Assembly: GCF_021730395.1 (NCBI RefSeq)
Contig: NC_069362.1
Coordinates: 68,899,501-68,963,500 of the forward strand
Length of the DNA: 64,000 nucleotides
Reading direction: 5' to 3'
DNA from: Mercenaria mercenaria
Lineage: Eukaryota > Mollusca > Bivalvia > Venerida > Veneridae
The notes under the pieces were generated by a model that was given only the letters and a program-made list of their open reading frames with translations, was not told the origin of the DNA and ran no database searches. Both the position numbers and the translations under genes were made by a program. Shown in pieces: positions 11,401 to 22,402 of the stretch; position 1 is the first letter of the stretch, and each line of letters starts with the position of its first letter.

Positions 11401-14400
11401 AATTTTATAGACTGCATAGGAATCCATTGAAATAGGGGTTGATGATACATAGTCGTAAATTCTTCGACAATGACTTTCTGAATGTTCTTTTTTGGAAATA
11501 TATGTGTAATATGATATAAAATTAAATTATATCAAATAATATTACCAACCATTACTGTTCTAAAAGAAATGAGTTTGATGCCATGTTTCTTGGCAGCAGC
11601 TATGTTGTTTTCACTGATTTTGTCCATCACGACTATAGTTTTTAGTGTGTTCAAACATTCTGCTTTATCAAGTAGTAACTGGGCTTTATCTGATGTGTCG
11701 CACACCACTAAAGACATTCCGGCTGAAAAAAAAATGGTTGAATTATACTGATATGCAACAAGTCATTATTTACTACATTTTATCTTATTTTCAAGTATGA
11801 ATTGTGCGTTATATATCTGTTGAAAAGTAAGACAGTCAATATTTAAAATATATCATCTACAGTTGTTTCAACTGATTTCAACTTCCCAGCTGCCCAAACA
11901 GTTTTTAAAATACCTTTCTTACATGTTATAAATGCGTCCGTCTCAGCAGTTTTTGTAAATATAACATTTCTGATTGTTATTAATTATGTCATTACCATTA
12001 CGAGTTTTTATCAAAGCTGATACTATTATTGCTGTGAGGTTAATATACGGCTCGGTTGTGCCTTCTTGCCATAATCGCACATTTATTGTGAGAATTGCCA
12101 GAAGGTTTTAGAACACTGCCCATTATTGGTCCATCAATGTCTGATAATTTTCAACGTTTTTTTTTTTGCTACTGGTTATAGTAAGGCGTATAATAATATA
12201 TTATCTATGTCATCACGTGTTCTTGTCAAGGCTATTACTATTATTGTTATGTTTTAAGTAAAACTTACTCTGGTTAATTATAAATGCGCACGTGTCTGGA
12301 CCAAGTGTATCATACAGCGCGCACGTGACTATTGAAAACATGCTGCACGCTTGCTCCGTTACTGTCCACTGTAATCGTAAGAATGGTCATAAATAAACAA
12401 ATAAAATGTAAAATACGAATAAGGTTGCATTTGTTTGAGGGTGTTTGTCGAAGGGGATATTGCAAAGATGACGTAAGTAGTATTACTATTATATGTGTGA
12501 TAACCCTTAGCCTGCTGGCGGCAAGTGATTCTGCCTTTGCGACCAGTGCAGACCAAGATCAGCCTGCACATCCGTGCAGTCTGATCATGGTCTGCACTGT
12601 TCGCCATTCAGTCAGTAAATTTTCAGTGAACACCCCTTCAAATGATAAATGGTATTGCCCAAATTGAATGAAAGACCAGTCCATTTTAGAAATTTAGCAG
12701 GCTAAGGGTTATTGGCAATCAAAACGTACTATGCTAAAAAGGTGAGGAAAGTTACCTCCGCTCTGTTTATACTATATATGCCAACAATAGTTTCCGGGTT
12801 TGGTTTTAGCCCTTCATCCAACAAGCCGGATCCAAATTCCTTCGCCATTTCGTATACCTATATAATGCATAATCCGAAATGAAAACCTACTTTTGTAAAA
12901 ACTAAAAAAATAATGTTGAGACAAACCATAATGTAAACTTTTGAATAGTGATAATATTTATCGAAATTGGGTAACATTTAAGCAAGTGTACACATGTCTA
13001 AAATGGAAGGCCACATGTACGTATCGTCCACTTAAGACCTTTTTATTGTTTTTGTATCGAGTATAATATATGCAATCTTGTTAGATCATAATGGAAATTC
13101 AGTTTCCAAAAATATACAGTGACTGTATTTATGAATGTTTATAGACTGGAGTTGTTTTTAAGTCAGTCTTCAAAATGCTAGGTTATTATTTCGCTCTGTC
13201 ATTGACGAATTAGCGTACGTTCTGACTTTATAAACCCCTAGCAAAATTTCTGAAGTATACATTTGGTACGAAAAACGTTATGACAAAAACACAACATTTC
13301 AGAAGTATAATCTTGCTACGAACAAATTTCGACAAATAAATTTCGACAAATACCAGATTTCAGAAGTATAAACTTGCTACGAACAAATTTGTGACAAATA
13401 CCAGATTTCAGAAGTATAATCTTGCTACGAACAAATTTCGACAAATACCAGATTTCGAAAAATACCAGATTTCAGAAGTATAAACTTGCAACGAACAAAT
13501 TTGTGACAAATACCAGATTTCAGAAGTATCGTCTGCTACGAACAAATGTATGGCAATTACCAGATTTCAGAAGTACAAATTTGCTTAGTTCTAACACATG
13601 TATGACAAATACTAGATTTGTCATTTCTAAGTTTCAAACTTTAAACGTTGATAAATACGAACCCTGGTCATAATACATCGTAACTAACACTTAGAGCCTT
13701 TTATTGTTTTTTTTTTTTTTGTCTATTTTGTCATATTATGTTGAATTATATACAAACACCTTAAAACGTATTGACGTTTACAGACATAAGACTACTATAT
13801 ACTGTAACGCTTAGTTATACAAAGGAAATGAAACGTAGAAAACATAAAACAATAAAAACTGGTTTGATCAGAGTTACCTCACTGTATGTCAGCCACGTGT
13901 ATTCCCTGTTTGGTCCATTTCTTGTTCCAAGGCACGGTCCATTTTCTACAAGTAAACCAACATGAGTCTGTTTTTTGCCAGTACGCTCAGGAATCTTATG
14001 TTAAACCTGCTCATGGTCTGAACTTGTTCAAGCAAAAACAGGATTGAGAAACATTTAAGAATAACATTCCATCGGCCTGTTGTCTGAAAATAGCATCAGT
14101 CCTGTGCCTTGACGCCAGCAGGGGTGTTTATAAGGCAATTATTATTGTCTACTTGGCATTTTGAAAAAAGGAATGCAAACATTAAAGATATAAATGATTT
14201 TTATGATAACTTTTTAAAGGGACAATGATAAAGTTTCTTTTTTTGCGAACTGAAAATAATGGGAGTAAATGGTAAAATGCCAAAACGTCATTGAGACATA
14301 CTTGAAATTTTGAGGCCTCTCTTGAAAGATTCGTGTGTCGTCCTAGCATCCTCATAAATGTAGTCAATGAAAGACTTCCCATCAGGTACATGAACACTTG

Positions 14401-16346
14401 TTCTTGAGCCATCCTTGAAACAGAAAGTTAAAAACCTTTTTTTTTAATTGACTCGAAACTTCGTATCAACAGTGTTTGTAAGAAATGTATACAATATTAC
14501 AACATACCCAAAAATACATAGAGAACGAGGACAAAACAAGCAAATAAAAGAATACAATAGAACAACACATTTGAACGGTCAATAACAAAACGGCAGTGGT
14601 CTAACACGTTTATATGCATAAAAGTCTGCCTTGATTTACCTTGCCGCAGATATGTAGAGAACTAATAAATTCTTATCCTCAATCTGAATTAAAATAACAA
14701 AAAACAAGAGTGCCAGAATGTCACAATATACGCCCGTCACAGCAAATTTCTTTACTCTAGCACCTGTATTTGCAAATGTAATTTTAATTTTGTGGTTGTT
14801 TAGTAATCATTGTAAGTCCACAAAAAAACTCCTTACCAGCTAGAGATACCTTAAAATACACCTAAAATTTGAAAGTAACATCTATGTTGTACCACAGAAA
14901 AGTGGTCTTGTTCTTTCCCTACGGTCAATTATAAAAAAAGTTACAATATAAGTTATTTATAGTAACAACTAAGGGAAGTTAATCTTAAAAAAAAAAAAAA
15001 AATCCAAAAAAATTTGTAATTCCACACAAAAATCTTTACCAGGTAGAGATTGGTCAACATACACCTCATAATTGGATGTAGCATGCATGTTGTACTACAA
15101 AAAGTGGTCTCGATTTTTCCCTGCGACTAGTAATGAAAAAGTTACAATATAAGCTATTTATAGTAACAACAAAGGGAAGTAATTCTAAAGAAGGGAACTG
15201 CGCATTACACTTCGTCTCATGATGGTGTATAATTGTGCCAAGTTACATCAAAATCCCTCGATGCGTGAAGAAGAAATGCTTCGGACAAAGTCATTCTTGT
15301 ATCTGACCTTTGGCCTCTAAGTGTGACCTTGACCTTAGACCTAGGGACCTGGTTCTTGCGCGTGACACTCCGTCTCGTGGTAGTGAACATTTGTACCAAG
15401 TTATATCAAAATCCCTCTATGCATGAAGAAGAAATGTTCCGGACAAGGTTTTCATTCTGGTATCCTTTGACCTCTAAGTGTGACCTTGTCCTTAGACCCA
15501 GGGACTGGTTCTTGCGCATGACACTCCGCCTCGTGGTGGTGAACATTTGTGCCAAGTTATATCAAAATCCCTCCATGCATGAAGAAGATTTGCTCCGGAC
15601 AAAATTTTCTTTCTTGTATCCTTTAACCTCTAAGTGTGACATTGACCTTAGACGTAGGGATCTGGTTCTTGCGCACGACACTCCGTCTCATGATGATGAA
15701 CAATTGTGCCAACTTTCATCAAAATCCCTCCATGCATGAAGAAGATATGCTCCGGACAAAGTCATTCTTGAATTTGACCTTTGACCTCTAAGTGTGACCT
15801 TGACCTTAGACCTAGGGACCTGGTTCTTGCGCATGGCACTCCGACTCATGATGGTGAACAAAACTGCCAAGTTTCATCAAAATCCCTCCATGCATGTAGA
15901 AGATATGCTCCGGACAACGTCTGTGGACGCCGAAAGCCCGCCCGCCCATCCGCCCGCCAGGGGCGTTCCCATAATACGTCCCGTTTTTCAAACGGGCGTA
16001 TAATTAGTAAAATAGTTTCGCTTTTTATGACAATGTAGGCATGCTGAAAGATATAAGTGGTAATCTATCGTTCACGTTCATTAAAGACATCAACATGACT
16101 TTACGGTATAGAATACAGTATAACCCTAAGCGATTCAGCAAATGAGCAAGCTAACTTGTAATGTATAAAAATAAAAACATTTACTGGAAGTTTTATTGAT
16201 TGGTTGTTCATGTCCACTCCTGTCTCCCATGGTGCTGGTTTAGACGTTAAATAATATGTGGCTGCAGCAGCCGAGAGCGTAGCGGCAGTCCCGATAGCCA
16301 CGCCCACTGGATTTGACAATCCCGGTACTTCACGAAGATACTGCAT
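2489..16346 (-). CDS. ACSL: Long-chain fatty-acid--CoA ligase, ACSL1/5/6 class, 20 coding exons
   Basis: Activates long-chain fatty acids to acyl-CoA through an acyl-AMP intermediate at ER or mitochondrial outer membranes. Coding exons, 5' to 3': 16346-16185, 14413-14302, 13945-13878, 12857-12756, 12368-12269, 11722-11556, 11377-11345, 10973-10922, 10762-10689, 10064-9984, 9478-9344, 9003-8921, 8396-8246, 7824-7752, 7478-7390, 7054-6938, 6529-6386, 6004-5903, 3055-2984, 2632-2489. They join without frame breaks to 686 residues, the usual family length. Features in order: N-terminal hydrophobic anchor at about 14-34; AMP-binding loop YTSGTTGDPKG (260-270); [18 protein letters not shown] (443-449); [10 protein letters not shown] (520-529); FACS signature [17 protein letters not shown] (538-554). 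All introns fit GT-AG; exon 7 is only 33 nt. The ATG at 16346 follows a possible acceptor, so an upstream non-coding exon is likely. Oddities: TCALYDTLG where relatives have VPLYDTLG, and a weak donor (GTTGGT) after exon 16. ACSL1, 5 and 6 cannot be separated by eye. Confidence 0.97.
3366..3606 (+). repeat. SINE-like repeat, family shared with 19412-19620
   Basis: About 240 bases starting near AAGAATTGGAACC and ending in GGTGCGCCGTAAAACC plus an A-rich tail (AACTAAATAAACAAATAA). The same body and 3' end recur at 19412-19620. The 3' tail resembles that of the tRNA-derived SINE at 39176, so both may use the same LINE machinery (inference). It lies in ACSL intron 18. Confidence 0.6.
4010..4100 (+). 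repeat. Possible decayed tRNA-derived SINE head
   Basis: GTAGTACAGTGGTCTGATGC resembles an A box and CAGTTCAAATCCTG resembles a B box, spaced roughly as in a tRNA promoter. A similar but weaker block follows at about 4310-4350. No target duplication or tail is clear. Confidence 0.3.
4583..5705. mobile_element. TIR element with AGGTCA-type tandem repeats (ACSL intron 18)
   Basis: A 15-base terminal inverted repeat, ATTATACCCCCACAA at 4583-4597 and its exact reverse complement at 5691-5705, encloses about eight diverged units of roughly 110-125 bases. Each unit contains words such as GGTTTCCGGATGATAACT and AGGTCAAAGGTCAAGGTCAC. No transposase is present, so it would be non-autonomous. The form is common in bivalve genomes. 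Confidence 0.8.
6835..6930 (+). mobile_element. 5'-truncated SINE tail beside the ACSL exon 16 splice donor
   Basis: The last 95 bases or so of the tRNA-derived SINE found whole at 39176-39452: AGAATCCAGGAACACTGG, then a GCCCGCCGTTACATGA segment and an A-rich tail. It lies antisense in ACSL intron 16, and its tail ends about 7 bases from the donor GT (6936-6937). The tRNA-like head is missing. Confidence 0.8.
7934..8091. mobile_element. Probable TA-flanked MITE in ACSL intron 13
   Basis: Starts TACAGTAAAACCTCTCCAG and ends GAGTGCACTGTA, so TACAGT/ACTGTA ends can be counted as TA target duplications plus short imperfect inverted repeats. No coding capacity. Tc1/mariner-type origin is an inference from the TA. 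Confidence 0.5.
9700..9830 (-). mobile_element. tRNA-derived SINE fragment in ACSL intron 10
   Basis: Read on the minus strand it begins GCCTGTCTTAGTGACACAGT (A-box-like) and continues to GAGTTCGATCCCC (a good B box), then a short tRNA-unrelated body. It sits just beyond a chance coding-like stretch at 9830-9910 that is not an ACSL exon. Confidence 0.65.
11075..11101. repeat. (CATA)n microsatellite
   Basis: Six to seven tandem CATA units in ACSL intron 7. Confidence 0.9.
12503..12709. mobile_element. TA-flanked MITE in ACSL intron 4-5 region
   Basis: Perfect 14-base terminal inverted repeats, ACCCTTAGCCTGCT and AGCAGGCTAAGGGT, are flanked by TA on both sides (12501-12502 and 12710-12711). 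The 207-base body has an internal inverted repeat around GCGACCAGTGCAGACC and GGTCTGCACTGTTCGC. It lies in the intron between ACSL exons 4 and 5. The body resembles the core of the fold-back element at 22160-22402. Confidence 0.85.
13250..13640. repeat. Degenerate minisatellite, about 45-base units (ACSL intron 3)
   Basis: Seven or so diverged units built from ACCAGATTTCAGAAGTATAA and CTTGCTACGAACAAATTT, with variable unit length. The open reading frame across it is a by-product of the repeat. Confidence 0.8.
14705..16004 (+). mobile_element. TIR element with AGGTCA-type tandem repeats (ACSL intron 1)
   Basis: Begins near ACAAGAGTGCCAG with AATATACGCCCG at about 14728, and ends CGGGCGTATAATT at about 16004. 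These form short imperfect terminal inverted repeats. The left half is a non-repeated arm, itself duplicated around 14880 and 15060. The right half (15220-15900) has four roughly 155-base units with TGACCTTGACCTTAGACC and CATCAAAATCCCTCCATGCA. Same family as 1-560 and 56118-56890. No transposase. Confidence 0.8.
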
Positions 16347-16797
16347 TCTAACACTGTAATTGATGCACAAATAGGCAGTCATGAACTATCACAATATAGA
16401 AAATTAACATGTTTTCCTGTTATGAATTACTTTTTACGTTCGTACTGTGTCTTGAAGCAATCAAGATAACAGATACATTTAAACAGCTCCTATTTTTCAT
16501 GTGTTTACATGGAATACAATTTGAAAAATAAGCATTTATGTTAGCACAGTGTCATACCTAATTTCATATTAAAATCATTATACAGAGTCAAGCATTCGCA
16601 TACGAAAGTTTCAACTGTATGGTCTTCTTTTTTTCAAGCCCTAATTACTCTAGAACTAGTTATTACTAGTGTATATCCAACGAACCAAATATATTTGAAT
16701 GTGTTTTACCAGTAAATTTTACATGTAGCAAATATCCAGTTACATTTTGTTCTTTTAACATTACATGAAGTAGTTTATTCGGTTTTTCCGTTTGGTA

Positions 16798-19123
16798 CGG
16801 TGTTCCGTTTGGACAATCGTGACTTTTTATTTAAAACTAAACCGCGATGCACGATGTTACGATGACGAAAACGCGATGGCGCTATGGCACGATGATGAAA
16901 CAACGATGGTACGATGGTGAAAACGCGATGGCACGATGATGAAATCGCGATGGTGCGATGGTACGATGGTGAAATGTCGATGTAATATCGCGTTTTCGCC
17001 ATCGCACCATCGTGCCATCGCGTTTTCATCATCGTACCATCGTGCCATCGCGTTATCATCATCGTACCATCGTGGTTTCACCATCACACCATCGCGTTTT
17101 TACCATCGTACCATCGCGTATTCACTTACACTTTCACTTTCACCGTACACTTGTATTTTTGTCAACAAGAGATAGAATAGAATGTATCTGAATGTATTTT
17201 GTGAGACGAAATTTACCATTTAGATTCTGTTCCGTTTGGACAATCGTGCCTTTTTTGATACTAAACCGCGATGCACGATGGTACGATGACGAAAACGCGA
17301 TGGCGCGATGACACGATGACACGATGATGAAACAACGATGGTACGATGGTGAAAACGCGATGGCACGATGATGAAATCACGATGGGACGATGGTGAAATG
17401 TCGATGTAATATCGCGTTTTCACCATCGTACCATCGCGTTTTCACCATCGCACCATCGTGCCATCGCGTTTTCATCATCGTACCATCGTGCCATCGCGTT
17501 TTCACCATCGTACCATCGCGTTTTCACCATCGTGCCATCGCGTTATCATCATCGTACCATCGTGGTTTCACCATCGTACCATCGCGTTTTCACCATCGTT
17601 CCATCGCGTTTTCACCATCGTACCATCGCGTTTTCACCATCGTGTCATCGCGTTATCATAATCGTACCAGCGTGGTTTCACCATCGTGCCGTTGCGTTTT
17701 CACCATCGTGTCATCGCGTTATCATCATCGTACCATCGTGGTTTCACCATCGTGCCATCGCGTTTTCACCATCGTACCATCGCGTTTTTACCATCGTACC
17801 ATCGCCTTCCGGTTAGAAATGCGTTGTCCCGTACACTTGTATTTTTGTCAACAATAGATGAATGTATCTCAATGTATTTTGTGAGACGAAATTTGCCATT
17901 TAGATTCTGCTGTTTTGCAAAATGTTTTACAAATGTTCAGTGCTCAGTTCAGTAAAACTGTAAAATCTTCAAGGCCACGTCCTCTGTATTTTATGTATGC
18001 ATGAAAATAAATGAAAAGCTGGGTGTAATAGTCACATGGTATTATTCAAACTCAGCTTATTCATGTTAGGATGTACAAGGTACATAGTGCAATGTGAAGA
18101 TGAGATTGTATCAAGCCTGTATTTTACTGACACATATACTGTACCACTGCTCATGACCACCGGAAGGCGACGGTACGATGGTGAAAATGCGATAGTACGA
18201 TGGTGATAACGCGATGGTACTATGGTGATAACGCGATGGTACGATGATGAAAACGCGATGACACGATGGTGAAAACGCGATGGTACGATGATGAAAACGC
18301 GATGACACGATGGTGAAAACGCGATGGTACGATGATGAAAACGTAATGGTACAATGATACGATGGTGAAAACGCGATGGTAGGATGATGAAAACGCGATA
18401 TTACATCGACATTTCACCATCGTACCATCGCAGCCTCGCGATTTCATCATCGTGCCATTGCGTTTTCACCATCGTACCATCGTTGTTTCATCATCGTGTC
18501 ATCGCGCCATCGCGTTTTCGTCATCGAACCATCGTGCATCGCGGTTTAGTATTAAATAAAATGTCACGATTGTCCAAACGGAACAAAGTAGAGCACTGAA
18601 CATTTTGTAAAACATTCTGCAAAACAGCAGAATCTAAATGCTAAATTTCGTCCCACAAAATACATTGAGATACAAAAATTCAAATGTACGGGACTAACAT
18701 TTCTAACAGGAAGACGATGGTACGATGATGATAACGCGATGGCACGATGGTGAAAACGCGATGGTACGATGGTGAAAACGCGATGGTACTATTGTGAAAC
18801 ACGATGGTACGATGATGATAACGCAATGGCAAGATGGTGAAAACGCGATGGTACGATGGTAAGGTAAAAACGCGATGGCACGATGGTACGATGATGAAAA
18901 CGCGATATTACATCGACATTTCACCATCGTACCATCGTACCATCGCGATTTCATCATCGTGACATCGCGTTTTCACCATCGCGATTTCATCATCGTGACA
19001 TCGCGTTTTCACCATCGTACCATCGTTGTTTCATCATCGTGTCATCGCGTTTTCGTCATCGTACCATCGTGCATCGCGGTTTAGTATTAAATAAAATGTC
19101 ACGATTGTCCAAACGGAACACCG
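16798..19123. mobile_element. TA-flanked inverted-repeat element composed of CATCG minisatellite palindromes
   Basis: TA duplications (16796-16797, 19124-19125) flank perfect 26-base terminal inverted repeats that begin CGGTGTTCCGTTTGGACAAT. Inside are four units, two forward (about 16798-17223 and 17224-17945) and two reversed (about 18115-18597 and 18598-19123). Each unit has a head with GTTTGGACAATCG, a left arm of CGATGG-type repeats, a conserved turn AATGTCGATGTAATATCGCG, a right arm of complementary CACCATCGTACCATCGCG repeats (about 22-base period), and a unique tail shared between units. A spacer of about 170 bases lies at the centre. No transposase is seen. Long open frames on both strands arise because the CpG-rich unit contains few stop codons. 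Confidence 0.85.
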
Positions 19124-19411
19124 TATTTAAGAACTGATCTAGGTCGGACGCATATGGTTCGTCAGGTTTTATATTTTATACATGGTTATGTTAGTTAACG
19201 TTCTAGTGTTGATTTCGAACGATCGATGTTCTTGTCAATGCTCATTGTTTTGTCTGTCAGGTCAGAACCGTATCGATTAAAACTTTAAGATCATTGTTAG
19301 ATTGATAACCGTTTTAGGACGATATTCATATTTTTGATCTGTTATATGTTCGTTCGTATCGTTTTGTATTTTTTGGTTTTCCTGCTCCACGTGATTCTAG
19401 GACAACATATA

Positions 19412-19620
19412 TATGACAAGAATTGGAACCGCTGCCTTACCGTTCCATGATCAGAAGAGGGTACTGAAAAGGTCTAAAAACTTGGGTTTTGCTGTATATT
19501 TGCGATTTCAACATGTATAAAAGTTTTGATTCCATATTTCGATGCAAACATGACGTGAAGTCCGTTTGGTGCCTGTTTGGCGCCACGTAACCTGCACTGT
19601 GTTGGTACGCCGTAAATCTT
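19412..19620 (+). repeat. SINE-like repeat, second copy of the 3366-3606 family
   Basis: Shares AAGAATTGGAACCGCTGCCT, GTTTGGCGCCA and the end TGTTGGTACGCCGTAAA with 3366-3606. The A-rich tail is decayed. Confidence 0.6.
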
Positions 19621-20688
19621 TAACGCAAATCAACGTTAATATTGCTGTGTGATAACAACGTATTTTCTTTAAAATGTCATTCTTTATTAAGTACCAATTC
19701 AGTGTTTATTTAGGTTTATAGTAATTGGGATTTTGCGTTTGTGAATAACCTCTTTTGACACTTTGTGCGTTTATCTATACGATAAACACATCAAGGTCAA
19801 GTTCATTGCCGAGCATGTTGAAGCCTACAATAGTATCAAGGTCATTTTTTGTCATGCCAATGAAGCAACTAACGGTACAGATTTAAAATCATAGCACTCA
19901 TGACAATATTTAATTTAAGTCCAGAAAGGTATAGTAACAATTCTGTTATTAAGATATGAGCTTTATGCTATTCTAATTAAATATGCGTCATTCTGATGAA
20001 ACTTGAACTTTATCAACTGTGTGCTGTCTATAACTTTCTTACAAACTGATAAATAAACTCAACGGCATTTCATTTTCTTATGATAAAATTCATTTATCAC
20101 TTATAATAAATTTGACTCGTCAAAATAAATACAGCAAATAATGTTTTAGCATAGAATATGTAAATATATTTTGACTTACCTAATGAAAAAATATCACGGT
20201 TTTAAATTTTACACACTAAATAGTATAACTAGTGTACTTTAGAGTTCATGCGAGTAAATTCCAAAGTCCATACTTCATGCCTGTTATCACCTATCCAACC
20301 CATGTCCTCTCACAATGCATACTTTATCAGTGTAACCCATTGACTGCTATAATCACGGATATACGCGTATACTTTCAGCTGAATGTTATGGGGATTTTAA
20401 CGTAATGTTTAAACCTTAATTTGTTGTACATGTACGAAATCACTGATGTTAGTTAAATCGTGCTTCAGTCTAAAAGTTTTCATTCGTTTGGTAATATATA
20501 ACATATGGTCACTGACGATTTATATGATATTATTGTTTCTTCGAAATTTAAATTTTGGTGGTATACTTTTCATTTGGATGCTCGGTTCTTTGGGTACTTT
20601 GCCACTAAGGCCCGCGTCATGTCCCTTTTCAGCTGGGAGAAAATGCTCTATCGAGGGCTGAGCGCGAAACTATTGTATCTTTTTTTTT
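19621..20688. other. Gene-free AT-rich stretch
   Basis: I see no gene, tRNA or clear repeat here. The overlapping short frames at 20446-20801 have no recognisable motif and run into the next repeat. Confidence 0.5.
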
Positions 20689-21447
20689 ATGCCCCCGAAG
20701 GGAGGCATATAGTTTTTGAACCGTCTGTCCGTCTGTCGGTCTGTCCGCAATTTTCGTGTCCGGTCCATATCTTTGTCATCCATGGATGGATTTTCAAATA
20801 ACTTCATGAACTTGGCATAAATGTGTACCACAGTAAGACGACGTGTTGCGCGCAAGACCCAGGTCCGTAGCTCAAAGGTCATGGTCACACTTAGACGTTA
20901 AAGGTCATTTTTCATGATAGTGCATTGATAGGCCTGTCCTGTCCATATCTTTGTCATCCATGGATGGATTTTCAAATAACTTCATGAACTTGGCATGAAT
21001 GTGTACCACAGTAAGACGACGTGTCGCGCGCAAGACCCAGGTCCGTAGCTCAAAGGTCAAGGTCACACATAGACGTTAAAGGTCATATTTCATGATAGTG
21101 CATTGATGGGCGTGTCCGGTCCATATCTTTGTCATTCATGCATGGATTTTAAAATTATTGGGCATGAATGTGTACCACAGTAAGACGACGTGTCGCGCGC
21201 AAGACCCAGGTCCGTAGCTCAAAAGTCAAGGTCACACTTAGACGTTAAAGGTCATATTTTATGATAGTGCAATGATGGGCATGTCCGGTCCATATCTTTG
21301 TCATTCATGCATGGATCTTAAAATAACTACGCATGATTGTGTGGCACAGTAAGCCGACGTGTCGCGCGCAAGACCCAGTCCGTAGGTCAAAGGTCCTAAA
21401 CTCTAACATCGGCCATAACTATTCATTCAAAGTGCCATCGGGGGCAT
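20689..21447. mobile_element. TIR element with four 178-base tandem units carrying AGGTCA-like words
   Basis: Ends ATGCCCCCGA at 20689 and TCGGGGGCAT at 21438-21447 form 10-base inverted repeats. The interior holds about four units (starting near 20757, 20935, 21114 and 21286), each with GTCCGGTCCATATCTTTGTC, AAGACGACGTGT and a CTCAAAGGTCA. Non-autonomous; related in style but not in sequence to the element at 4583-5705. Confidence 0.8.
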
Positions 21448-22159
21448 GTGTCATCCTATGGAGACAGCTTTTGTTTATTTAGATACAGTTACAATAGTTT
21501 CGCGTGTCACTTTATACTTGTTGTTATTTACATACTAAACAAATTTGGCAGAATCCCAGAATGAAATTATTCAGCTTATTTGACCAGCCTTTTGCACATT
21601 GCGATGATCGAGTATTGATATTCAGTTAAACTTAATAGGATGTATTAATCATTTGGGAAGATATGACAGTTGCGCAGTTAGATATAAACATGTTCATTAT
21701 TCATAATTTGTATGGATGAAAGCATCAATATACTTATGATGTTCTGTCAAGAAATCTTCTTCTTCTTGTCGTTCGCGACTACACTGTCAGACCAGTCAAG
21801 AAATAAAACGTTAACAATTTTTAGACAAGTTATTAGTTCACACATATTTTAAAAATAAATAACATTAATATCTATCTGTTCATCTGACACATCTCATTAA
21901 ATTAATAGTAAAACATATTTAAAGTAATGAAGTTATCAACAATTGTGCATATTAAGTTTAAATGCACTTTTCCGGGATGTCCTGTTGCAATATCCGCTGT
22001 TCAGAGCGGATAGGTATTTGATATCTGTATCAAATATACAATAATCATTTGCTTACGTTATAAGCAAGAAGACAACGTGATGTTTATATTATACTCTCTA
22101 ATATAAATAAAATACATGTAAAGACTACATCAAACGTTAAGTAGGCACACAAGTTTATT
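21448..22159. other. Gene-free stretch
   Basis: AT-rich. No gene, RNA or clear repeat seen. Confidence 0.5.
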
Positions 22160-22402
22160 AATTGAGCCGTGCCATGAGAAAACCAACATAGTGGGTTTGC
22201 GACCAGCATGGATCCAGACCAGCCTTTGCATCCGCGCAGTCTGGTCAGGATCCATGCTGTTCACTTTTAAAGCCTATTGGAATTGGAGAAACTGTTAGCG
22301 AACAGCATGGATCCTGGCCAGACTGCGCGGATGCGCAGGCTGGTCTGGATCAATGCTGGTCGCAAACCCACTATGTTGGTTTTCCCATGGCACGGCTCAA
22401 TT
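22160..22402. mobile_element. Fold-back MITE with arms of about 100 bases
   Basis: AATTGAGCCGTGCCATG at 22160 is matched by CATGGCACGGCTCAATT at 22402. The inverted repeat continues through GGGTTTGCGACCAGCATGGA on each side, leaving a loop of a few tens of bases. The whole element would form one hairpin. No coding capacity. The inner core resembles the MITE at 12503-12709. Confidence 0.85.

Noticed and set aside
16775-19084. Many overlapping open frames rich in His, Arg, Ser and Pro on both strands
   Set aside because: They are by-products of the CATCG minisatellite, which has few stops in any frame.
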